64,000 bases of DNA from an uncultured Nocardiaceae bacterium (GTDB lineage Bacteria; Actinomycetota; Actinomycetes; Mycobacteriales; Mycobacteriaceae). The position numbers and the translations under genes are program-made. Shown here one piece after another: positions 25,551-36,100 of this stretch (positions are counted from its first letter, which is position 1; each line of letters begins with the position of its first letter). The stretch lies in the NCBI GenBank assembly GCA_936936565.1, contig CAKZIX010000030.1, forward strand, positions 51,750 through 115,749, given 5' to 3'. The notes under the pieces are model-generated. The model saw only the letters and a program-made list of their open reading frames with translations. It had not been told where the DNA came from and did not search any database.

Positions 25551-26750
25551 CTAGTTCGTCGAAATCTTTGAATCGGCCGGGACGAGTCCGCCGTCCCAGT
25601 CGTCGTTGACGTTGCTGGTGTCGATCGGATTCTGACGCGAGCGCAGGTACATGTACGCCGACAACGCGATGAGGATGGCGAATACCACCAGCACCCCGGG
25701 CAGCCCGCCGATCACATCGGCCAGGAACCAGCACACCGCGCCGGCCAGGCCCGCGGCGGGCAGGGTGATCACCCACGCGGCGGCCATGCGGCCCATCACC
25801 GTCCAGCGCACCTCGGCGCCCGGCTTGCCGAGGCCCGTGCCCAGAATCGAACCCGTGGCGGTCTGGGTCGTCGACAACGGCAAACCGAACAGCGAACCGG
25901 AGGTGAGGATGATCGCGGCCGACGACGATTCCGCCGCGAAACCCTGCGGCGATTCGATCTCGACCAGGCCCTTGCCCAGGGTGCGGATGATGCGCCAGCC
26001 ACCCAGATACGTGCCGGCGGCAATCGCGACCGCGCACGCCGCCATCACCCACAGCGGCATGTGATCCTTCGAGGTCAGCGACCCGTGCGCCACCAGTGCC
26101 AGGAAGATCACGCCCATCGTCTTCTGTGCGTCGTTGGTGCCGTGGGCCAGCGATACCAGCGACGCCGACCCGATCTGACCCCAGCGGAAGCCGTCGGAAA
26201 CCTTCTTCTCGTCGGCGCCGCGGGTGACCCGGTAGACGAGCCAGGTGCCCAGTGCCGCCACGCCCGCCGCGACGACCGGCGCGAGGATGGCGGGCAGGAT
26301 GACTTTCGGGATGACGCCGACGATCGCATCCTTGGAATCGGTACCGCCCCAGATCACCGCGCTCGACCCGATGGCCGCCAGCGTGGCGCCGACCAAGCCG
26401 CCGAACAGCGCGTGCGAACTGCTCGACGGCAACCCGAACAGCCACGTCAGCAGGTTCCACAGGATGCCACCGACCAGCCCGGCGAACACGATGACCAGCA
26501 GTTCCTGACCCGGAATCTTGCCCGGATCGAGCTTGACGACTTCCTTGGCGACAGTGGCCGCGACCTCCACCGACAAGAATGCGCCGATCAGATTGAGGAT
26601 CGCCGACAAGGTGACGGCAACCTTGGGCGATAGGGCGCCCGTCGCAATCGACGTGGCCATAGCATTCGCAGTGTCGTGGAAGCCGTTCGTGAAATCGAAC
26701 GCCAGCGCGGTGACTATGACGATGAGAAGTACCAGAAGTTCTGCGCTCAC
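25551..26750 (-). CDS. pitA: Low-affinity inorganic phosphate transporter PitA
   Basis: A 399-residue PiT-family permease with about 10 membrane helices. The duplicated family signatures are present: FTNGFHDTANAMATSIATG near residue 20-38 and HGTNDAQKTMGVI in the second half. It imports phosphate as a metal-phosphate complex driven by the proton gradient. GTG 26750 is chosen because it begins the first helix. It is the first gene of a four-gene operon with the small membrane protein and two DUF3349 genes. The 276 bp upstream (26751-27026) carry no gene. A PhoP/RegX3 box is not clearly visible there. Confidence 0.93.
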   Translation of the reverse strand: MSAELLVLLIVIVTALAFDFTNGFHDTANAMATSIATGALSPKVAVTLSAILNLIGAFLSVEVAATVAKEVVKLDPGKIPGQELLVIVFAGLVGGILWNLLTWLFGLPSSSSHALFGGLVGATLAAIGSSAVIWGGTDSKDAIVGVIPKVILPAILAPVVAAGVAALGTWLVYRVTRGADEKKVSDGFRWGQIGSASLVSLAHGTNDAQKTMGVIFLALVAHGSLTSKDHMPLWVMAACAVAIAAGTYLGGWRIIRTLGKGLVEIESPQGFAAESSSAAIILTSGSLFGLPLSTTQTATGSILGTGLGKPGAEVRWTVMGRMAAAWVITLPAAGLAGAVCWFLADVIGGLPGVLVVFAILIALSAYMYLRSRQNPIDTSNVNDDWDGGLVPADSKISTN

Positions 26751-27026
26751 CGATTCATTGTGAAACCTGTGAGGCGATCTCTCCACCGTTGCGAAGGGCG
26801 TTCAGTCACAAAAGCTTCTGCGCCGTCAGCTATTCAAATTCTGTTAACGCGATACGGGCGGATTGTCGGAACTACCCAATTTCTTGGCGCCGTTCATCCG
26901 GCGCGCAACGTGCACAAGATCTGCACATATTCTCCATCACGGCCGGCCGTGCCGGCGGGTACGTTGTCTGGCGCCTCAGCGCCGACTTGGTCGGTGACCG
27001 GTTTCGATCCAGCGCCCGTTGCGTGG

Positions 27027-27100
27027 CGCCCCCGGCAGGAATCGAACCTGCGACCTAGGGATTAGAAGGCCCTTGCTCTATCCAACTGAGCTACGGAGGC
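27027..27100 (-). tRNA. tRNA-Arg (TCT)
   Basis: A minus-strand cloverleaf with anticodon loop CTTCTAA (anticodon TCT). The acceptor stem GCCTCCG/CGGGGGC has one T-G wobble. D-arm AGCTCAGTTGGATAGAGC and T-arm GGTTCGATTCC are intact. The last anticodon-stem pair is a C-T mismatch. CCA is not encoded. Confidence 0.93.
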
Positions 27101-27181
27101 AGCGCGAACATGGTAGCCGATCGCGCTGGTCGCGCCGGTATTCGATGCGCCGCGTCGGTGCAGCACGGTGAGCAGGGTGCC

Positions 27182-27364
27182 CGCGCCATCGTCGACTTCA
27201 CTGCCGCAGCCGCGGCCGCCGGGGTCGCAAGTCCCTCGCATTTCAGCGACACGTTCCATGCGATGTGCGGGCTGTCGCCGGCTCGGCTTCCGGCAACGGG
27301 CACGCAGCTCGTCGTCGATCCGGCTTGGGCGACGAGATGCGGAGCACACCCGCGCGCGTCCTAG
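27182..27364 (+). pseudogene. Remnant of an AraC-family regulator (C-terminal HTH)
   Basis: The plus-strand frame encodes AAAAGVASPSHFSDTFHAM followed by GLSPARLPATGTQLVV. This is the second helix-turn-helix and tail of AraC/XylS proteins (typically GFASPSHFSDTFRAMFGLTP). Nothing upstream encodes the first HTH or the ligand domain, and tRNA-Arg occupies the space 82 bp away. It is therefore a 3' relic, probably left by a rearrangement at the tRNA. Confidence 0.7.
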
Positions 27365-27374
27365 TCTGGACGGC

Positions 27375-29351
27375 ATGCAAAGTACGAGGTCGGCTACGGT
27401 TTACGTCTTCGGCGCGCTGGTTGCGTCGGTGACCGCGGCCCTCGTCGCGAGTCTGTCCGCGTCGAATGCGCTCGTGCTGCTCGGCATCCCCGATCCCGGA
27501 CCGGTCACGACCTACGGACTGCCAGCCGTGCGGGTGCTCGCCGAAGGCGCGGCGGCCGTCGCGATCGGATCGATTCTGCTCGCGGCCTTCCTGGTGCCGC
27601 CGCAGCGCAGCGGGGTGCTCGACGTCGACGGCTACCGCGCGATGCGGGTCGCGTCGGCGGCCGGATTCGTGTGGGCGGCTGCAGCTTTCGCACTGGTGCC
27701 GTTGACACTGTCGGATACCTCGGGGCAGCCGCTGGCGGAAGCAATTGCGCCGGAGAATCTTTGGCGCACCATTGACCAGGTGGAGATCGCCGGGGCGTGG
27801 CGGACCACGGCGTTCATCGCGATCGGTGTCGCGATCGTGAGCCGGCTGATTCTGCGTTGGGGTTGGACGCCGCTGCTGCTGTTCGCCGGGCTGTTCGGGC
27901 TCATGCCCGTTGCGGTAACGGGGCATTCGTCCGCGGGCGGCGCGCACGACCTGGCCACCAACAGCCTCATCTGGCACTTGGTCGCAGCGGTGCTGTGGGC
28001 CGGCGGCCTCGTTGCGGTGCTGGTGCACGCACGCCACGGCGGCGCGCACATTCAGGTTGCGGCGCGGCGGTTTTCGCTGATCGCCACGGCTGCCGTCGTG
28101 GTGATGGCGGTCAGCGGCGTCGTCAACGCCTACGTCCGGCTGCCACTGGCGGAGTTGTTCACTACCACCTACGGCGCGCTCGTACTGGCGAAGACCGGCG
28201 CGCTGATCGTGCTGGCGGCCATCGGTTTTGCGCAGCGCCGCCGCGCCTTGCCGGAACTGGCCACCTCGACGGCAGCGCTGATCCGGTTCGCCGGTGTCGA
28301 GGTGCTGATCTTTGCCGCGACGTTCGGCATCGCGGTCGGGCTCGGTCGCACCCCGCCGCCACCGCCGTCGCGGGCGCCGACGCTCACCGAGGTCGAGCTT
28401 GGCTACAACCTCGACGGCCCACCGACCTTGGCTCGATTGCTGTTCGACTGGCGCTTCGATCTGATGTACGGAACGTTGGCGATTCTGCTCGCTGTCGGCT
28501 ACCTGATGGGTGTCCGGAGACTGCGTGCCCGCGGAGATGCCTGGCCGGTCGGCCGCACGGTTTCCTGGCTGCTCGGCTGTGCCGTGCTGCTGCTGGCCAC
28601 CTCGTCGGGCGTCGGCCGGTACGCACCCGCCATGTTCAGCGTGCACATGGGCGCACACATGGCGCTGTCGATGCTTGCGCCGATTCTGTTCGCGCTCGCC
28701 GGGCCGACGACGCTGGCGTTGCGCGCGCTGAAACCCGCTGGGCGCGACGGTGTTCCCGGGCCGCGCGAGTGGCTGCTCGCCGCCGTGCACAATCCGGTGT
28801 CCCGCTTTCTCACCCATCCCATCGTGGCCACCACCATCTTCGTCGCGGGCTTCTACGCCCTGTATCTCGGCGGCATTTTCGACGCCTACGCGGGGTCGCA
28901 CGCGGCGCACCTGCTGATGAACCTGCACTTCCTGTTGAGCGGCTACCTGTTCTACTGGGTGACCATCGGCGTCGACCCGTCACCGCGCCGCGTGGAGCCG
29001 ATCACCAAGTTGGCCATGGTTTTCGGGTCGTTGCCGTTCCATGCGTTCTTCGGCGTGGTGCTGATGGGCACCGACACCGTGCTCGGCGGCTGGTTCTACC
29101 GCGGCCTCGGTCTGCCGTGGCACACGGATCTGCTCGACGATCAGCGGCTCGGCGGCGGGATCGCCTGGGCGACAGGCGAAGTTCCGCTGGTGATCGTGAT
29201 GCTGGCGCTGCTCATCCAGTGGTCGCGCAGCGACGAGCGTGCCGCGCGCCGCATCGACCGCGCCGCCGATCGCGACGAGGACGCCGAATTGGCCGCGCAC
29301 AACGCGATGTTCGCGGAGTTGGCCCGGCGCGATCGGGAAGCGAACCAGTGA
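27375..29351 (+). CDS. CopD/CtaG fusion copper membrane protein (Rv0102-like)
   Basis: A 658-residue integral membrane protein with about 14-16 helices. The N-terminal half (about 60-320) resembles CopD copper-import domains, with GHSSAGGAHDLATNSLIWHL. The C-terminal half (about 350-620) is a caa3_CtaG-type domain with His/Met-rich MFSVHMGAHMALSMLAPI and NLHFLLSGYLFYW. The fusion is common in actinobacteria and is linked to copper supply for cytochrome oxidase. ATG 27375 is the first start after the AraC relic and gives an immediate first helix. The stop overlaps the next gene by GTGA. Confidence 0.88.
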   Translation: MQSTRSATVYVFGALVASVTAALVASLSASNALVLLGIPDPGPVTTYGLPAVRVLAEGAAAVAIGSILLAAFLVPPQRSGVLDVDGYRAMRVASAAGFVWAAAAFALVPLTLSDTSGQPLAEAIAPENLWRTIDQVEIAGAWRTTAFIAIGVAIVSRLILRWGWTPLLLFAGLFGLMPVAVTGHSSAGGAHDLATNSLIWHLVAAVLWAGGLVAVLVHARHGGAHIQVAARRFSLIATAAVVVMAVSGVVNAYVRLPLAELFTTTYGALVLAKTGALIVLAAIGFAQRRRALPELATSTAALIRFAGVEVLIFAATFGIAVGLGRTPPPPPSRAPTLTEVELGYNLDGPPTLARLLFDWRFDLMYGTLAILLAVGYLMGVRRLRARGDAWPVGRTVSWLLGCAVLLLATSSGVGRYAPAMFSVHMGAHMALSMLAPILFALAGPTTLALRALKPAGRDGVPGPREWLLAAVHNPVSRFLTHPIVATTIFVAGFYALYLGGIFDAYAGSHAAHLLMNLHFLLSGYLFYWVTIGVDPSPRRVEPITKLAMVFGSLPFHAFFGVVLMGTDTVLGGWFYRGLGLPWHTDLLDDQRLGGGIAWATGEVPLVIVMLALLIQWSRSDERAARRIDRAADRDEDAELAAHNAMFAELARRDREANQ

Positions 29352-30253
29352 TCGACCGTGCGGATGTGCTTGCCGCACAGTCGCGTATCGCCGGACGAGT
29401 GCGCAGCACTCCGGTGCTGCGCACTGCGGAGGCGGTGTTCAAGCTCGAATACCTGCAGCTCGGTGGGACGTTCAAGATCCGCGGCAGCCTGAACACCATG
29501 CTGTCGCAACCGGAGTTGCCCGCCGAGGTGGTGATCGCCTCGGGCGGCAACGCTGCCATAGCGGCCGCGCATGCCGCGCGCATCGTCGGCGCCCGGTGCA
29601 CCGTTGTGGTGCCGGAAACGGCACCGGCCGCGAAAGTTGCTGTGCTGCACCGGCTCGCGGCCGAGGTCATCCGCCACGGCGAGCGCTACCAGCACGCCTT
29701 CGACTACGCGAGCGCCATTGCGGTACAACGTAGTGCCTTGCAACTGCATGCTTACGACCTGCCCGGGATCGTCGCCGGCGCGGGCACCGTCGCGCTGGAG
29801 ATCGACCGCGAGGTCGACGCCGCGGGTCCGGTCCTGGTCGCGGTAGGCGGGGGCGGGTTGGTGTCCGGTATCGCCGCAGGCACCGGACGCCAGGTCGTCG
29901 GCGTGGAGCCGCAGGGCATCCCCACGCTGCACGCGGCGCTGGCCGCCGGTGCCCCGGTCGACGTCGACGTCGACAGCGTGGCGGCCGACTCGCTCGGCGC
30001 GACCCGACTCGGTTCGATCGCCTGGGACGTGGTGCGCGCACGCGACGTCGGATCGGTGCTGGTCGCCGACGACGCGATCGTCGCGGCCCGCAGCTACCTC
30101 TGGCGTGAGTATCGGATCCTCGTCGAGCTCGGGGCCGCCGTCGCGCTCGCTGCGCTGCGCACGGGCGCCTACGTTCCGCCTGCCGGGCAGACGCCGGTGA
30201 TCGTGCTGTGCGGGGCCAACACCGATCCGACTTCGGTGGCATCGGGCGCATAG
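29348..30253 (+). CDS. PLP-dependent threonine/serine dehydratase-like enzyme
   Basis: A 301-residue fold-type II PLP enzyme. The Schiff-base lysine is Lys43 in GGTFKIRGS, the phosphate/substrate loop is SGGNAAIAAAHAAR (64-77), and the PLP-phosphate loop is VGGGGLVSG near 163. It is short, without a regulatory ACT domain, like catabolic threonine or serine ammonia-lyases. The conserved SGGN replaces the more usual SxGN(H/A), which fits serine/threonine dehydratases. The GTG start overlaps the CopD-CtaG stop. Confidence 0.85.
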   Translation: MIDRADVLAAQSRIAGRVRSTPVLRTAEAVFKLEYLQLGGTFKIRGSLNTMLSQPELPAEVVIASGGNAAIAAAHAARIVGARCTVVVPETAPAAKVAVLHRLAAEVIRHGERYQHAFDYASAIAVQRSALQLHAYDLPGIVAGAGTVALEIDREVDAAGPVLVAVGGGGLVSGIAAGTGRQVVGVEPQGIPTLHAALAAGAPVDVDVDSVAADSLGATRLGSIAWDVVRARDVGSVLVADDAIVAARSYLWREYRILVELGAAVALAALRTGAYVPPAGQTPVIVLCGANTDPTSVASGA

Positions 30254-30388
30254 CCGAAGGTACCGACACAAAACCGGTCCGAACGGCGCTTGTTCACAAC
30301 CGATCTCGTTATCCACATTCGCCTGACGAGCACCCCGCTCGAACGGTTGTTCGCCCATGCTGGAGGCACACCAGCGAAGGAGCACACC

Positions 30389-30883
30389 ATGGCAACCGAA
30401 CCCACACTCACCGTCATCGGCAACCTGACGAGCGATCCGGAACTCAAATTCACCGGCAGCGGCGCGGCCGTCGCGAACTTCACCATTGCGTCCACGCCGC
30501 GGGTGTTCGACCGCACCACCAACGAATGGCGCGACGGTGACGCGCTGTTCCTGCGGTGCAGCGTGTGGCGTGAATACGCCGAGAACGTGGCCGAAACGCT
30601 CAAACGCGGCAATCGCGTGCTCGCCCAGGGCCGGCTGCGGCAGCGCACCTACGAGAACCGCGACGGCGAGCGCCGCACCGTGGTCGAGATGGACATCGAC
30701 GAGATCGGTCCGGCGCTGCGCTTTGCCACCGCCAGCGTCTACCGGGCCCAGCGCGAGGGTGCCGCGCCGCGCTCGGCGGACGCACAGCGAATCGAGGCTC
30801 CGGCCGAGCCCGTCGAGGCCGCGGCCGCCCCGCGGGGCGATCTGGTCGGTGCCGGCGTCGGCGCAGCCGCGCCGCCGTTCTGA
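30389..30883 (+). CDS. ssb: Single-stranded DNA-binding protein paralogue without acidic tail (SsbB-like)
   Basis: A 164-residue protein with one OB fold (residues 5-110: TLTVIGNLTSDPELKFTGSG, then DALFLRCSVWREYAENVAETL and VLAQGRLRQRTYE). A low-complexity Pro/Ala tail ends in AAAPPF. The canonical acidic DDDIPF terminus that recruits replication proteins is missing, as in the mycobacterial second SSB (Rv2478c), which also precedes ettA. It binds ssDNA in the cytoplasm; the paralogue is associated with stress or recombination rather than bulk replication. ATG 30389 has GAAGGAG upstream. Confidence 0.92.
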   Translation: MATEPTLTVIGNLTSDPELKFTGSGAAVANFTIASTPRVFDRTTNEWRDGDALFLRCSVWREYAENVAETLKRGNRVLAQGRLRQRTYENRDGERRTVVEMDIDEIGPALRFATASVYRAQREGAAPRSADAQRIEAPAEPVEAAAAPRGDLVGAGVGAAAPPF

Positions 30884-30988
30884 ACCGCACGTCAACCGGG
30901 CGGCGGGCCGCAGTGGACCGCCGCCCCGCGCCCACCCACCGACACCGGGCACACGGTGACCGAATCCTGCACCGATAGGCTGGCTCAC

Positions 30989-32661
<1,673 letters not shown>

Positions 32662-32665
<4 letters not shown>

Positions 32666-33060
32666 GCACCGAGTTCACCTGCGCGGTCGAGGTCCGGTGG
32701 GCGGACCTCGACCAGCTCGGACACGTGAACAACGTCAAGTACTTCGAGTACGCGATGGAAGCACGTGTTCAGTTCTACAAGGCAACGCTCAACGGTGACA
32801 GCGAGCGGGCGGTCGTCGTCCGCTCCACCGGGGCCGAATACCTCAAGCCGGTCGTGGACGGCCCGCTGCGGGTAACGGTGTCGGTGACCCATATCGGCAA
32901 CACGTCCTACCGGCTGCGGCACCGGATGATCGACACCGAAGGCGACCTCTGTGTCGTCGTCGATGCCGTCATCGTCGGGTTCGACATGGCGACGCAGAAA
33001 TCGCGTCCGCTCGCGGACTCCGAACGTGCCGCGCTGGCGCAATACCAGTCCGTGGACTGA
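32662..33060 (+). CDS. 4HBT acyl-CoA thioesterase
   Basis: A 132-residue single hotdog protein of the YbgC/FcbC type. The motif VRWADLDQLGHVNNVKYFEY contains the catalytic Asp. TTG 32662 overlaps the ettA stop (TTGA) and gives the standard N-terminus (STEFTCAVEVRW); no in-frame ATG or GTG fits. It hydrolyses short or aromatic acyl-CoAs by family analogy. A second, similar thioesterase follows gdh. Confidence 0.85.
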
Positions 33061-33190
33061 TCGGGAGATGGGAATCGCTGTGGGTTCGCGGGGGCAGTCG
33101 AACCGCGACTAAACCCGCCTCTCGGACGGTCGTCGCGACTACGCTCGAAACGGATCTTCACCCAGCGCCACCGAGACCGGGAGCATCGCA

Positions 33191-36100
33191 ATGACGATTG
33201 CGCATTCGTCTGAAACCGATTGGGCCGCAGACCTTCCCGAGGACCTGCGCCGCGATGTGCAAGGCCTGGAAAGTGCGTACTTCCGGCACGTGGATCCGGG
33301 CGATGTGGACTGCGCGATCTCTGGTACGTCGGCCGATGTGTTCCGTGAGCACGTGCGCCTCGGGATGGTCCGCCGGCCGCGCGAAGCGAACCTGAAAGTG
33401 CACCGCCCGGCCGCCGACGGGCTCGGGGCGGCGGTGCAGGTCGTCAACGACGACATGCCCTTGCTCGTCGAGTCGGTCACCTCCACCCTCGGCCGGATCG
33501 GGGTCAGCGTGTCGGAGGTGATCCACCCGATCTTCACGGTGCAGCGCGACGCCGACGGCCGGCTCACCCGGATCACGGCGCAGGATCTGGAGGGCGACGG
33601 CGGGCACAACGAGTCGTGGATGCACATCCAGTTGCATCCCTCCACGGAACCGCGCCTGCTCGACGAGATCGAGCGGGTGCTCGCGGATGTCCTCGACGAC
33701 GTGCGTCAGGTGGTCGACGACACCGACCGCATGCGCGAAGTTCAGCAGCGGCTGGCTTCCGATCTCGACGAGTCGGCACGATCCGGCGATTCGGTCTACG
33801 CGGCAGCCGATCTCACCGATTGTGCGAACCTGCTGCGCTGGCTTTCCGAGGGCCACTACACGGTGCTCGGCTACTGCCGCTACGCCCACGGTGGCGACGG
33901 CGAGACGCCGGTGCCCGAGACCGGGCTCGGAGTGCTGCGGTCGGCAAAACGTAACGGCGCCATCGACATTCCCGCCGCGGTGTCCAAGGATCGCCCGCTG
34001 CTCATTTTGACGCAGGGCACGGTGCCGGCCACGGTGCATCGATCGGTGTACCCGTACTTCGTCGGTGTCGCCGTCCTCGACGACGACAAGAAGGTCGTGG
34101 GGGAGCACCTGTTCCTCGGCGTCTTCACGGTTACCGCGCTACACGAGAATGTGCTCGATATTCCGGTGATCGAGCGCCGGGTGCGCAGCGTCATCGAGCG
34201 CGCGGGCTTCGACATCAACTCCTTCTCCGGGCAGGCCATGCTCGAGGTGATCCAGTCGTTCCCGCGCACCGAACTGTTCTCCTCGGATACCGAAACCCTG
34301 TTCCGCACCACAAGTTCGGTGCTCAATGTCGGGCTGCGCAGGCAGGTCCGGCTGTTCATGCGCGAGGACTCGCTGGGCCGGTTCGTGTCGTGCCTGGTGT
34401 ACCTGCCGCGCGATCGCTACACCACCCGGGTCCGCCTCGAAATGCAAGACATCCTCGTGCGCGAGCTGGGCGGCAGTTCCATCGAGTACTCGGCGCGCGT
34501 CACCGAATCCGACTTGGCGAATGTGCACTTCACCGTCCGCCGCGATCCGGGCGCCGAGCCCATCGGCACCTCCGAGGAGGATCGGGCGCGGATCCAAGAG
34601 CTGCTCGCGCAGGCCAGCCGCACCTGGGACGACTACCTCAGCGATGCGGTCGGCGCGACGTCCTCGGTGGAGCCAGGGGTTGCCCAGCAGTACGCCGATG
34701 CGTTCCCTGAGGGTTACAAACAGGATTTCGACGCCGACCGTGCGGTGGGCGACATCGTGCGGTTGCAGCAGCTGCCGGATGGCCAGATCGACACCTACCT
34801 GTATCGCAACGAGGAAGCGCCCAAAGGCAATTGGCGGTTCAGCCTGTACATCGGCGGTACCGGTGTGTCGCTGAGCCAGGTGCTGCCGGTGTTGCAGAGT
34901 CTCGGCGTCGAGGTCGTCGACGAGCGGCCGTACCGGGTGAGCCTGGCCAACGCCGACGGCGCGCCCATCGAACGGTGGGTGTACGACTTCGGGCTCGTCG
35001 CCCGTCCGGAGTTGCTGCGCGGGGCGCTGGCCGAGGACATGGACGCCGATCTGCACGCAGCCGAGCAAGCAGGATCCGCGCTGCAGCAGCGGTTCACCGA
35101 GGCCTTCCGGGCCACCTGGCAGCGTGCGGCCGAGTCCGACGCGTTCAACGAGCTGGTGCTGCGCGCCGGGCTGCACTGGCGCGAGGCGGCCATGCTGCGG
35201 GCCTACGCCCGCTACCTGCAGCAGGCCGGGTTCCCGTACAGCCAGGGCAACATCGCCCGCGTGCTGCTCGGCCACCCGCAGACGTCGCGGCAGTTCTTCG
35301 CGCTGTTCGAGGCCCGCTTCGATCCGGACAAGGCCTCCGAGGACCGGGCCGCCGAGATCGGCGCCGAGCTCAAAGAACAGATCGACGCGGTGGTGAGCCT
35401 GGACGCAGACCGGATTCTGCGGGCGATTCTCGGGCTCATCATGGCGACGCTGCGCACCAACTACTACGTGCGCGACGGCGACGGCAATTCCCGGGCGTAT
35501 CTGTCGTTCAAGCTGGAACCCCGCGAAATCGCCGAATTGCCAAAGCCCAAGCCGCGATTCGAGATCTACGTCTATTCGCCGCGGGTGGAAGGCGTGCACC
35601 TGCGGTTCGGTCCGGTGGCCCGCGGCGGCCTGCGCTGGTCGGACCGCCAGGAAGACTTCCGCACCGAAATTCTCGGCCTGGTGAAGGCGCAGGCGGTGAA
35701 GAACGCCGTGATCGTGCCCGTAGGGGCCAAGGGCGGCTTCATCGTGAAGAACCCGCCGGCGCCCACCGACGATCCGGCGGCGGACCGGCAGGCCTTCCGC
35801 GACGAAGGTGTGGCCTGCTATCGACTGTTCATTTCCGGCCTGCTGGATGTCACCGACAACGTCGACCGGGCCAGCGGCGAAGTGCTGCCGCCGGCGCGCG
35901 TGGTCCGGCGCGACGGCGACGACACCTACCTCGTCGTGGCTGCCGACAAGGGCACCGCCACGTTCTCGGATATCGCGAACTCCGTTGCGCTGGAATACGG
36001 ATTCTGGCTCGGTGACGCATTCGCCTCGGGCGGGTCCGCCGGCTACGACCACAAGGCGATGGGCATCACCGCCAAGGGCGCGTGGGAGGCGGTCAAACGG

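Noticed and set aside
26751..27026. PhoP/RegX3 box upstream of pitA
   Set aside because: GTTAACA and TTGAATA in pitA orientation resemble the repeats only loosely, and PitA systems are often constitutive.
27027..27100. tRNA-Arg as a pseudogene because of a C-T mismatch closing the anticodon stem
   Set aside because: A mismatch at 31-39 is tolerated in functional tRNAs, and all other arms pair well.
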